A stretch of 64,000 bases of DNA from Rhyzopertha dominica (Eukaryota; Arthropoda; Insecta; Coleoptera; Bostrichidae), in contig QCXZ01000003.1 of the NCBI GenBank assembly GCA_025024175.1, positions 42,246,257 through 42,310,256 of the forward strand. The letters are read 5' to 3'. The notes under the pieces are model-generated. The model made no database searches and had not been told where the DNA came from. It worked only from the letters and a program-made list of their open reading frames with translations. The position numbers and the translations under genes are program-made. Positions 12,046 through 24,057 of this stretch are shown here, piece by piece (position 1 is the stretch's first letter; every line of letters starts with the position of its first letter).

Positions 12046-12205
12046 AATGATGGAACAAGTAACGATGCCGACGTCCAGCTGGATGAAGAGATCACGAAAG
12101 TGTTTACGATGGACACCGACGCTAACGACGCCTTCGACGTCAGCAGGCTGCACGACACGGCCGATTCAAGCCAGCCCAGAAAGTTTGGAGAACAGGATTT
12201 TATAC
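12046..12205 (+). CDS. Ndae1: SLC4/Ndae1-like exon a: N-terminal acidic segment
   Basis: The exon follows TTACTTGCAG and ends before GTGAGT. It opens at a codon boundary (NDGTSNDADVQLDEEITKVF) and ends with one base of a split codon, after KFGEQDFI. Joined to the exon at 26003 the split codon gives Gln, producing the DFIQHRHMHVP motif. That resembles the H-R-x-x-x-x-x-V-H-V-P block near the start of SLC4 Na+-coupled transporters. There is no initiator Met in frame within the exon, so an upstream exon must supply it. The segment is acidic and probably disordered at the cytosolic N-terminus. It stands out from its AT-rich surroundings by higher GC. Confidence 0.8.
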
Positions 12206-12812
12206 GTGAGTATTGAGTTGCAAACTTTGCACACCGAAATAGCTATATGGATGGGTGTCGGCGAGAAGCGAAGCGGAAAGTTTGTTGGATTATAAGGAAA
12301 GCACAGTTTTTGTCCTTAAAGCGGTGCTTTTGAAGCCATGTTTAAGATGCATAAATTTTTGATGGCTGTTGTTTAATATTCATAAATCGGTTTAGCGTTT
12401 AGTATTAATTTAACTGTCTAATAAAGCTTGTGCCACCTCCTGTCCTGCTTGGGTGCGGGGTCGGTAACAACTTCGTTAATTTAAATGTGCCCTCAATTAA
12501 TATCAAATTAGTTTGCTATTTCGTAGACCTAACTCTCAAACTGTTTGTTATTTGGTTATTTTTGAACATTTACTGTGCTCTCCGAATAAATGTAGTATAC
12601 CACGATTCATTTAGGTAGGATGTGAGTTGCACAGTTCCGTTCTATTAAAAATGCATTATTTCCTACTTCATTTGTTTACTTGTTACTTTTAATACACATG
12701 TTAAGATTTGAATCATTTGAATTACCCAGTATAACTCTCTTCATCTATTGCGATTGTTTTAGTTTAAATGCAAAATTAATCCTTTTTGCGGTTCTATTTA
12801 AGATAACATGCT

Positions 12813-12850
12813 GTTGATTGATTGAACCAGCGTTCGGTAGATATTTCTGC
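12813..12850 (+). repeat. Dispersed repeat motif, copy 1 (second copy near 31098)
   Basis: GTTGATTGATTGAACCAGCG followed by TTCGGTA and ATTTCTGC recurs with few changes at 31098-31134. A weaker relative of its first half lies near 44604. Its boundaries are unknown. It may be the end of an unidentified mobile element just outside the foldback unit. Confidence 0.45.
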
Positions 12851-12889
12851 AGCTTAAACCTTAAAAGATAATTCCGAAGAGGCAAGGAC

Positions 12890-13915
12890 ATATACAGGCT
12901 CCGCTACCTAAAACTCCCCAGGCTCGTATTTTCTTTATTTTTTTAGGTACAACCTTAAGTTATCTGTCAAATTGTAGGTCTTTTTAAACTCTTTAAAAAT
13001 AGGATATTGGGTGTCCAAAAATTTTTTTTGCAGTTTATTATATTTTGCAAATAAAGTTAATTTTTGTAAATATTTTTTAACCTTACACCGTATAATAAAT
13101 ATTGCTTTATAGTTGGATGCCGCCTATTATTTTCTTCAATTTGTGTCTATGCGTAATTTTTACTCCTTCTTAGTGCAAAACAAGAAAAACTAGTCGTCGC
13201 CATTTTTGTTAATAGGGTTGTTCAGAATTTTTTACGTTTTACTTTAGTAACTTATTACGGTACAAATTATGCCTACATACCCATCGCTGCACACAAAACC
13301 CCAAAATTTGGAGTAACTTTTAAATAAATAAAGTACAAAGTTCGTTATACAGAGAGAGAGCCTAAGAAACGAAACCCTGCTATGAGACTAGTGCGTGATG
13401 TAGAAAACTAAACTAGCCTCATCACAGGGTTTCGTTTTCTAGCCTCACTCTCTGTGAAACGAACTTTGTATATTAAAAAGTTACTCCAAATTTTGAGGTT
13501 TTGTGTGCAGCGATGGGTATGTAGACATAATTGGTACCGTAATAAGCTACTAAAATAAAACTTAAAAAATTCTGAACAACCCTGTTAACAAAAATGGCGG
13601 CGAATAGTTTTTCTTGTTTTTCACTAAGAAGGAGTAAAAATTACGCACACATGGTAAAGACACAAATTGAAGAAAATAAAAGGCGGCATCCAACTATAAA
13701 GGAATATTTATTATACGGGGTAAGGTTAAAAAATATTTACAAAAATTAACTTTATTTGCAAAATATGATAATTAACAAAAAAAAAATTTGGACGCCCAAT
13801 ATTCTATTTTTAAAGAGTTTAAAAAGACCTACAATTTCATGTTTAACTTAAGGTTGTACCTAAAAAATAGCGAAAATACGAGCCTGGGGAGTTTTAAGTG
13901 GCGGACCCTGTATAT
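12890..13915. mobile_element. Foldback/MITE-like element with ~500-bp inverted arms
   Basis: Bases 12890-13392 are imperfectly reverse-complementary to 13412-13915, leaving a 19-nt spacer. The match runs from the outer ends (ATATACAGG..CTCCCCAGGCTCGTA) through long internal blocks such as TTGTAGGTCTTTTTAAA and CGATGGGTATGTAG to an AGAGAG-rich core. Arms look about 90% identical by eye. No transposase frame is present. The ends read TA-CAGG...CCTG-TA, which would suit a TA target duplication, but the outermost TA belongs to the palindrome, so this is not proven. Confidence 0.8.
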
Positions 13916-14479
13916 CTGCAGTGGGATGTAAAAAATTCTATATTTTCTTACTTACCTTAGAATTGCCCACACAACTTGGGCTTTACTACAAGTGATGAAA
14001 CTTATGAAACCCAAAAGAGTTAAGTTCGATAAAACAACAATCGCCTAGAATGTAATGATAACCTCCAAGATGTGTTCTTTAAATTGACGTAAACGACGGA
14101 TTTGGTTAAAACATAGCAGATCTGGTACTTTAGTAGTGGAAACCAATATTATTGTGCAGTTGCTGTAGTTTAGAGGGATGGTACGCTTCTTCCCAGTGGG
14201 CTTCCACTGCGCATGTTACAGGAGGCTGAGAATTGGAATGGAAAGGTTTTCAGGTTACACCCAACCAGTGAATGCTTTCCTTAGATATTTCTGTTTGATG
14301 TTGGCTTAGCACGGCTGCATTATTTTTCTTCCTCGTATGAGCTGCTTATCTGAAGTTATGAACAGGTGTAGGAAGTAGGACCTCTTTATTTATTATTTCT
14401 TCTTTTTTGCAAGTGGCAATTATTCTCGTGTCTTGTTAAGATTGCTCTTTCGTGATGGTATCGACGCTTCTTGGGGTGA

Positions 14480-15345
14480 TTACTTAGCTGTTCGTTTGCT
14501 GGAGCTGCAGATGACGTGACCTTGCTCTACGTGATATTTCTCATACTTTTGTTGAAACGACTCAAGCCACTTTCGACCCCCTTGTAACTTCATTGTGGAT
14601 AAAGCTAGAAAATTTTTGTGACCAATAGGACATTTTAATAGTTTACGAACTACGAGTTCGCTAATTGTCACTGACTGGCTGGTACTTCTAGAAGACACAC
14701 AAACTTCAAATTTTGCATTTAGTTAATGCTTAGTCTATAAAGGAAGACAAAACTCATGACTTGGTTTTATATGAGATCTTAGGAATATTTGCGGTTGAAG
14801 GACTGCGCTGCGAGACTTTTGTATATTTTATGATTTTGATGGGATTAGCTTTTCTATTGGAAATTCTTTGCAGCTGTTCCAATTTCCTGTGGTTGTCTTC
14901 CTAGTTTCTGTACAGTATTATCACGTTGTCATAGTGGTCTCTTATTTCTTCTTTCTATTGTTGCCGCTGTGATATTTCTTTTCCTTCTCTGAGGCCTTCT
15001 TGTTGAGGTTGTTTAGAACTGCTGGAATTCTGTTGGCCCTTTCCATTGATTTGTATTATAGGCGTAGTTCTTGAACAGTTTCTTCCGAGCTGCTTCTGAA
15101 CTTCCATATGTTTTTTTCTAGTGTGGTTTACAGCTCTCCTTCTTATTTTTTTCAGGCTTTTTATGTTCTTGTTAGGTGACGTTCTTCCCTTATGTTTTGT
15201 GAACCCTTGTGCTTCGAAGGCGGTTTCCGTCTCTCAAGATTTTCTGTGCCATAATTGTTTGATTTCTTGTATACATTTGGCCAGGTACACGGGAACTATT
15301 TTACTGTAGCGAATTTCAAGTAATTCTTTGATGTGAGGTCCATCG
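14480..15345 (-). pseudogene. Decayed minus-strand ORF of unknown family
   Basis: The minus strand reads as a long sense frame interrupted by a few stops. It begins near LAYDGPHIKELLEIRYSKIV at about 15345, passes through Lys/Arg/Gln-rich sequence, and ends with an open 72-residue piece (GRKWLESFQQKYEKYHVEQG near its middle). So few stops over almost 290 codons in AT-rich DNA suggests former coding sequence, probably a structural or accessory frame of a mobile element. No zinc knuckle, RT or transposase motif is visible, so I assign no function. Confidence 0.4.
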
Positions 15346-18300
15346 TAAGCTAAGTGCAAGCAACACATAGTAGTACCTTAATTTTTAAGATTTTGCTTAA
15401 GATAATATTTTATACCTAATTCATCTTCCACCTTAAGATGTTCGAACAAAGTAATTATTACTCAAAAATAGTATTTACTTAATTAGACCATCTTGAAAGA
15501 GAAATTCGCTATAAGACGCGTTAGTGAAATTGATAGATTACAACTAATTAATATTAAACAGAGAAAGAAGAATAAGTGCAACAACTTACGTTATCTGTAG
15601 TATTCGATTTATAGTATTAAAGTTTCTCTTTCGTTACAAGAGCAACCACCAGCAGCAACAAACATAATAAGCCACTTTCCATGACATACTGTGTATAAGA
15701 ATGAGTTTTGTTTCGAGATTGAAGTATACAAGACATGGAGTGTATTCTTTTGATATGCACATCATGTAGTTGAATTTTAATGAACACGATTCAGTGTCCA
15801 TTCTTCTTTTGTTTCAGTTGAAACTGAATGTGTTATTCTTAATGTATATTGTAGGTTTAGTATCTAAATACTGGATTCAATTCCACTGCAGTGGAAACTT
15901 AGTTTTTGTGTTATTCTTGGTAAGTTGCCAAGTGCTTATTGCGGATGCAAAAAAATCCATAAGACAAAACCTTTATATAACTTTATGAGACGAAANCTCG
16001 CGATGCCATAAACATTTTTGTGTTTTCATGATGTATTTTCGTATCTGGTTTCGACAGCTTGTATTATAAAAGTATATAAATGAAAGTTCGCCCAAAATTA
16101 TAGATATCGAAAACGTTTGTGGATACTTTGTAAATAAAACGTCAACCTTCACGTAAATACTCTATATTTAATTTAACACTATGTACGTATATTTCCAGCC
16201 CGCAGGGCTCGTCTTTAGCGGTACAAGTGATGAGTTTAATGTGTTTTTTATCATACAAGGAAACATTAAGTAAACAGTAAAAATGCGTAGTACATATCTA
16301 TAAAATACAGAATCGCAGAGTTTATTTGACTAGTTCCAATAATTTGAAAATTGATCGAACTGCAAGAAGTGCGCCATTTCCTCTTGACAAACCGTTAGGC
16401 TGGAGGCGCCTATCTGTTCGACAAGGAAAGCCTCTGAAAACAATAATTTACCGGTAATGCTTCATAGTAGTAGTAGTAGATTATTAATCGTGGTACATAC
16501 CAGTGACGTATTTTCGGATACCTCCGATCGTCTCGGGCGGCTAATAAAGAATATTTGGTCCAATAAAATATCTGTTGTCGTAAGTATCTACCTACTGCCT
16601 TAATGTCTAAATTATTGTGGGGCTCCATTTTGAAGCAATTTAATTTCGTGGAGAAAAGCCGCATGGCATATATATTGACTTTGAAGTATTGATAAGATTA
16701 GAGATCATTTCAAAATATATAAAGAGGTTGGCAGCAAAAAAAATCTTATGTTTATCGATACAGAGGCTCCCCAAAAACACCCCATCAAAGGAGAACTTCG
16801 TTATGACAAATCTCGAAGGTACATCTTCCAATTTGCAATCAGCTTTTAAATACGCCAAAAAGGCAAAGGATGGCTTATGACAAGAAGTTTCAATTTTTCT
16901 TAAGACTGAAAGAAAAATTTGAAGAAAAAATAAGGGGTAGCGCAAATTGTGGAGGTTATTGGCGGAAGACATTGCAAGGAGCCTGAGAGTCTTTAGCCTT
17001 CGGTATCTTATTTTAAGGATGACAGATGACGCTTATGTTTAATTGAAGATAAGGTCACTGGATCTTGAAAGGTAGGGACAACGGTTGTGACGTATATAAT
17101 TTCCATTTTGTTTCTGATAATCTCTTTTACTACCGGATTTAACAGCGATGGTTGCTAGGTGAAGTTGAAATCCGATAATACTTGCTACCCCATCTTTCCC
17201 TTGCACAATAGGGAAAAGCATCATTCTGTCTTTTGTGTTTCCGGATCAAACCTGAGACTGTAGTCGGCAGTACTTTATATATGCAATGGCCTTAGTGTAA
17301 GACATCACCAAATAAATAACTTTATCCAAATGTATGTGGATAAGAGAAGGCGCGACCATCGCTTTCATAGAAATCTACACTACACGAAATGTAAAATCCT
17401 TGCGATATTTCTAATACGCGCAATCTAATGCTCAAAGTACTAATCCGCGCATTAAACGCAAAAAAAATACATCACAAACGCTTCACCATTGCACCTGGAA
17501 ACCGCGAAAATATTCCGATGACTGTTATTCTGCGTCAAGCTAGCGACAGCTACATTTAGTAATAACGTTGGTGACAGCACATTCTAACATATAAAAAATA
17601 GTGTTTTATATCTCCATAGTCGGTAGATACACATTAACTGAAATTTTTACTGAAGGTTGCATACTTTTGTACAAATTCATTTACAGCTAGTCATCTCCTT
17701 AGTAGAGCGCACCTGCATACCAAATTTCGTTATAATTGAAAGCTTCTGAATTTCACTCGCCTTAATTATGGCTACACAGCAGTGATAAACTGCGCTTCAG
17801 AGTGTGGAATTAAAATTTATATGCAGTTTGACAATAGTGAAGAATGCATAAATAACTGAAATATTCTTTCTAGAAAACGGTTTGACTAAATCATTCAGCT
17901 ATGGTGATGTAATTGATGATTTTGCCAACAATTTGCCAAATCACAAACAACCACTGTGATGTTTAGAAAAGAAATTTAATTTTATTAACTTTTTTTCATG
18001 ACTAAAGTTAACCTCATTTTAGAGAACTAATTTAATATTTCCGAATGTAATTATAGTGTTGAAGCAATGAAAACTGAATACATAAAAAATAAACAAGTAG
18101 ACAGGACAAAAACAAAACACCAACGCAGTTTACTGGTATAAAATACAAACAAATGATGGCCTCTTGTTGGCGGCGTGTGGACTTTGCCAATAATGCTGGC
18201 GGCATACCATTATTTCGGGTCTAGATAGTATGTACACTTATACTGTTAGCGATTTGTATCAAAAGGAGCATTGTTGTGTCCGGAAACCCGGTTTTAATGA

Positions 18301-19991
18301 TAAATAACTATATAAGCAAAGTACAAGTTTTTATTAACTACCTGGGAAACAAGCTGATTGTTAAATTCAAAAATGTATTGTTAATTCGGATTGTTTCACA
18401 ATGATTGCACCTTCGAAAGCATTCTACAAGTTCGTATTTCAGCTCATACCTTGTTCTTTTCGCTTTTGTCTTTGGGTTGCGTAGGTCTCAAAATCTAGAA
18501 ATACTTCCCTGATCATGCGTTTTGCAACTGCTTGTAAAATACATATCTGATAGTATTGAATATCTTATAAATTCGCACAATGAGCACCAGCAAGCTTGCT
18601 CGTAAACATGCCTTTTTTTTACGCATGAGAAAATCTGCAGACTTTGTAAACCCTCGTATTCTAGTTCGATATTGATAAAATGGGTATTCCCCAGATAACT
18701 TGTCGCGTACCTACCTTAATGCACCAGTGAGGACTGTAAGCAATTCGCAAGCTCTCGAATCCGCATCAATATTCGACATTCTGTCGAGCATTCTGCATGT
18801 TTCAACCTTGAGCTGTTTTCTACATCTGCTCCTTTAGTTAAGCATCTCGGATGATCCATTTTCCGCAAGGACCGACTTTCCTGAATGTTCCCTTGTCGCC
18901 CCGTCATCTTTACGGTCGCTAACTTCCTTTCTGCTGTCAACTGCTTTGTACCAGATTGTCAGGAGAGTTTTTAGTCGGCGTCCGTTTTTCCATGCATCAG
19001 CCAACAGTTTTCAGTGTATCCCTAAATTAATAACGCGCGTATAATAAATCTTTCACACAAGATGAGGCAAATTTTGAGTGATGGCGATATTCCTCTGAGA
19101 TGCGAGAGCTGCTATGTAGAAGAGTAGGTCAAGGTAACCAAACAAATTCGCAACTGGGGTGAATTAGGAAAGAAGTTATAAAGATACCTTATTGTTTAAT
19201 TAGTCTTATTCTGAGGTTGCAAAAATTTATTTTTTTGTTTCCTCAAATACCAAGTATTAATAACACTAGCACTTTCATTGGCTGAGTGCATTGAATTGAA
19301 TTGAATAAAGACTAATAATTTTGTCAGTCTAACAACGGACAAAATGGTCGCTGCAGTGTTTGTATTTCGTAGCAATAAAGCAGAAGTTAAAAGTGTAACA
19401 GTGGGATTTATACGTGGTGCTTAGGTCAAGTGCTGAAAATAGTCTGCAAAAGCGGAGAAACATCTGCCTCGAAGTTGTTATCATAGTTCAAATCAATCCA
19501 AATACTGAACCATTCTTTTCGTAACTGTACTTAACAGTTCACGGTTAACCGGCTATTCTAAACATACTAGTCAACGTTTCATCGCAGTTGTATGTGAAAT
19601 TGCCATAATAGCCACCATTATAATACAGTAAATCCACGCATTACTTTAAGAAAAGATACACAACATCTCTGGTCGGTTAATGTTTGGCTTGGAATTTTAG
19701 GCGACCAAATAATCGGTCCATTTTCAATATTCATATAAATACATACTGGTACTTAGACTTTTTACAAATTAATTTAAATTATTTTTGTATAACCACATAT
19801 ATCGCCTCGTATGGATATAGCATGATAGTGCTCCTGCACCGGTGAGTAAAAGGATCTTGTGACCTGCCCAGCGAACTCTCCAGATCTAATTGAATTAGAT
19901 TATTTTATGGTGATTTATAAAGATCGGCTATATATTACACACCACACAACTGCAGATGTGAAATAAAAAACCGCTGCAAATTGAATCAATA

Positions 19992-20844
19992 CTTCCACAT
20001 CCAATTGTCAAAATGACATTTACGTTTTTATTTCTTATAATATATGATTAGTAATCAGGTTTTCAGCATTTTTTCTCTCTACACATTTTTTCTAAGACAA
20101 ACAGTCCTCGTAATATTAGCAAAAATATATACATTTTTAAAATCGGTTTTTTCCAAATAACTCGAAAATTATTAACTTAACAAAAAAAATATAAGAGTGC
20201 TTTCTGATCAGAAATTTGATTTTCTATATAATACCAAAATTTTAAAAAAATCGTACGAGCAGGGACCAAAATAGGTTTTTTGGAAATATTTCGAAAATGT
20301 CGAAATTTTGAGTAAATTTTCTAATACACTTTTTGTGAGAAATTTTATTTCCCTTCTGATAGCATTTTCATTTTTTTAATATATTAAATATATTTGGAGA
20401 TATTTAGGAAAAACCGTTTTCTTTAAGTGACGCTTTCTTGCTAATATCTTCTAAACAGTTTACTGCACCGAAAATTTATAAGAGCGAATAATACTCGCAG
20501 TTATACTACTAATCACATACTAAAACGAAAAAAATATTTAAAAAAATGCAAAAAGGGTAGTTACCCCCCAATTTCGCCCCCTTACCGATATTCTACTTAC
20601 CCCACAAACAATAGATCGCTTTGGGTAGTTGAGATTTGTACGTTTGCCAAATTTCAAGTTCATGTATTAAGTCTTTCGAAAGTTATCGTGTATACAAACA
20701 AAACCACAGACACACAGACAAGAAATTTTTTTTGCTCAAATTTTGTTTTTTTGCGTTTTCGACCATTTTAAAGCGAATGAGCAAATAAAAAATTTTGAAA
20801 ATTTTATTCGCGATACAATACTTCCCATCCGTTGGATGTGGAAG
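19992..20844. mobile_element. Non-autonomous TIR element flanked by TA
   Basis: CTTCCACATCCAA at 19992-20004 is exactly inverted at 20832-20844, and each copy is flanked by TA on the outside. This is the layout of a Tc1/mariner-type non-autonomous element with a 13-bp TIR and TA duplication. The 853-bp body is very AT-rich, has no transposase frame, and contains a CA/GACA-rich stretch (CACAGACACACAGACA near 20708). An alternative is that the match is part of a longer, diverged palindrome. Confidence 0.55.
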
Positions 20845-22202
20845 TAATTAACCAAGCAGTCCGAAGTATAATACCCCACACTTTTTAAATTTGAACATGC
20901 CTTGCAGACCAGAAGCTTGCGGAAGTTGCCTTTTAAAACAGTTTATGCTGCATAGTTGTTTTTTAATAAAGTTTGTTGTTATGCTAGTGCGGTACAGAGA
21001 AATAATGTAAAAGTGGTAGTTCTCTTCTTCTTCTCTTGTTTTTACAATTGATTAAAAAATGTTTTAATCTTTTTGGCTCAAAACCATAAATCTTTTGTTA
21101 ACGTACAGGTATATGAATATGTTACATACCAACATCGCATTTTCTAGCGTAACTGTCAATAATAGTATAATAAATCACCCATCCTAGGACACCAAATTCC
21201 AAGTCTTAAAGAACAGTAAAGCATAATTCGTACAAAAAACTGAAATCTAAAAGTGTAGGTTTGTTGTTTTATATTGATTACGGCCACAAACCGATCATTG
21301 CTGAAAGTGTCAAAATGAATGCAACCGGAATATAATTTTATGTAATAATAAATAATAAATGATATCTTCGATTATATTATATTTTGTTTTTTAGGACGCC
21401 CCAACTGTGCAATCGTAAAATCACAGAATTGAGTAGAAACTCTCTTGCTTTTTCGTTCTCTATAAGGGGGGTTTTACCTTCAAACAATTTTCAGGGGTTA
21501 ATTTGTAATGGACGCTGGCTTGCTACAAATTATTCATGACCCAGGATAGCTGTATCTTCATAAACTACGGACAAATTTGATTTAAATTTTCATGACAGTA
21601 TAATTCTCCTGGAAATTATTTGGCTGCGTTATACCNCGTCTCATATTTCTACTGAGATATATCTTCGTTTAAATATCTCCCCCGTAGCTTTAAATTGTAA
21701 CCTATTTATATTGATATTTACCACACTTATTTTTCACACAATTTATATTGCGTTTAGTGGTGAAAATTTAAATAGGAATTAAATAGACTACTTGCAAAAG
21801 TGCATGATGTACTGCTGCATTACAAGGATTTAATATTTCCTCGATCGGAAACTTTAATTTAGGTAGTTAATATTTAAATTTCTTTATATTAGTACATAAT
21901 TGTAATATACTTATCAAAGTGTTACGTTGTGTGTTCGGATTATGTATTATCTACTTTAAAGTGAATATTTATACTACACATCTAATTGGCATTTATTCAT
22001 TTATGAGGAAGAGAAAATTTATCATGATTGCAAATACGTTTAGTGTGCCATAATGTCAAAAAATATATCTTCATGCACATGAAACTCCCGTTTATTATTT
22101 TATTTTTTATAAGTGAGTAAGTGCTTATTAACACATTATAAGCAGTAACAATATTCCTACCTTGATGAATATACCTGTCTTTGGTGATATGAATTTGAAT
22201 AG

Positions 22203-22396
22203 GCCATTGATGGTGTAGTGGTTAGCAAGTTTGACTAGTAGTCAAAAGGTCCCGGATTCAAAGCCTGCTCAAAGCTAGCAATACTTTTTCAATACATATG
22301 TATGCCTGTTACCCTCATAAATATCACTTGTGTTCTTTTAAAATACATTCAGGTGATGATTATATTTATTCATTATAAATTGTAATAAATAAATAA
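22203..22396 (+). mobile_element. tRNA-derived SINE with tRNA-Thr-like head
   Basis: A pol III A-box-like sequence (TGGTGTAGTGGTTAGCA, 22211-22227) is followed at tRNA spacing by an anticodon arm and then a B-box-like sequence (GATTCAAAGCC, 22255-22265). The anticodon arm, TTTGA / CTAGTAG / TCAAA at 22230-22246, has a 5-bp stem, a 7-nt loop, U at position 33 and anticodon AGT (Thr). The acceptor and T stems do not pair well, so this is not a working tRNA gene. Unrelated sequence follows to a TAAATAAATAA-type tail near 22396. The 3' limit is approximate. Confidence 0.6.
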
Positions 22397-23979
22397 CGGA
22401 ATAATATACTGAATTATAATTAAATATAATAAAAAAAGAAGAATTGATAATGAGTTTATTCTTATGATTGCTGCGAAAAACAGAACAATTATAATACAAT
22501 TATTTTAAGACCTCAGACTGGAAGCTTGAGGTCGATGTTTTTTTTTTAAATTTAATTTGTAATACAACGTATTTCATTGCTATTAATAAAATTATAAACA
22601 GGAGAAGTAAATGCTGTGGTCTGATGGTTCGTTTGTGATGTTCTTAAGATGTCATTAAAATGTTTAATAAAATAAGTAAATCAAAAGATTCTGTTCTGTT
22701 CTAATAAGTTTTCTGCATAAATAATTATACCTGGATCTGTGATCGGTATGTAAAATTAGTGTATAATTGGTAAACCGAAGAGAGCTAATCTAATAACTTT
22801 TGATCTGAGATTGACCTGAAAAGCACACACTAGTAATAAACAACCAAACTAAGCGTCAGTTGTTCCCTTACAAGATCTCTTAAGAACGGTGTATCGTTTT
22901 CGGTGCTACGTTTGTTGTATTTTATTATATCTGTTTGTTATGATTTACGCACTAATTTTGAAGCCATCCGACACATTTCTTTATTACCGAGAAGACAATA
23001 CTTATCTTATGTTATATGGATAGCGAAACACAAACTGTTTCTTCCAATGCTGTTTAGTATAATAGTTTTGATATCGCAGTGTCTATGTTATATTTATCCT
23101 ATTGTTATATGGATGTGCATTGTTAAGAAATGAGAGGTTGCCAAAATTTACACCTTCCTTTTTTCGTGTTTATGGGTTATAAAATCATGTAACGAAATGC
23201 AGAATACAGCATCTTATTTTTGTATTATCGTGTATTATTAAGGAAGTCGAAATTGGGTACAGTGCACCTAACGCGCACCTTTTGTTATTTTTATATAACA
23301 GCCGTATATTTGGAGCGCATTTAATATGCCGGGCATGACGAAAACTGTGAGAGTTGCGAGTTCGGCTAAATGTGACAAACTTGTTCTCCACAAGCACTAT
23401 GAGGCAGCTCTCTTGGAAACTGGGAAATAATGTATAGATTTTAAGATATTGCTAAAAATGGAAAATTATATTCTTTTATTTTAACTTTAACTGAAATTTG
23501 AGGAAGCTATGTAACCTTTTGATGTCTTGTTCATATTGACAGTAACAATTTCACATTTCAAAGCACAGAACAAATTTTTGGTGGTAGAAGCTTTATTTTT
23601 GATCTGAATTCAACATTTTAAATGCCATACTGGCTCTCGAAATAGCGTGTACATACGTGCAGAAGCTAAAATATAATATGGTGGCTTCTTATAAAAAAGT
23701 GGAGGATCGTTCTGATAAAACAAAACGCATCAAATTTTTATTATCCGTACCTAATGAATTAACAACATACTTTTATAAACCGTCCAAATTTCTGATCAGT
23801 CGTACAAAAAACGTGATAGTTATTAAAAAAAACAATTTTCTCATTTTCCTATATCTAAAAATCCATGCATTATTAGTTTTCAAAACAGCCCTATAATCTG
23901 GGTTTGAAGGCTTCCGTGGTTGTTATCGATGACATGTCGTTTTCCGGTTTGCTTCCCACGTTGCTTATTTGACCTTGAC

Positions 23980-24010
23980 GTTTCGACACTCATGTCGGTG
24001 TCTTCCTCAG
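23980..24010 (-). ncRNA. Hammerhead-like ribozyme motif, left arm
   Basis: On the minus strand the CTGAGGA box (form CUGANGA) is followed by a 5-bp stem GACAC/GTGTC with an 8-nt loop and then GAAAC. This is the core layout of a hammerhead ribozyme around stem II. Stems I and III and the cleavage site could not be fixed by eye, so activity is unproven. Confidence 0.4.
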
Positions 24011-24049
24011 AAGTANCTTTGAAACTGAAGTGTCCTAGTCCGNTCCGGN

Positions 24050-24057
24050 ATTTATAC
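24050..24057 (-). promoter_or_regulatory. TATA box, left arm, outward-facing
   Basis: The minus strand reads GAGTATAAAT about 45 nt upstream of the hammerhead-like core. An N adjoins the box. It mirrors the TATAAATA at 25672-25679 in the right arm. Confidence 0.45.

Noticed and set aside
16640..16972. Overlapping ORFs of 110 (minus) and 63 (plus) codons
   Set aside because: No recognisable motif in either direction. Neither has supporting signals. It could be an element fragment but cannot be assigned.
22204..22275. Functional tRNA-Thr gene
   Set aside because: The anticodon arm is convincing, but the acceptor and T stems do not pair and an unrelated body follows, so a SINE is the better reading.
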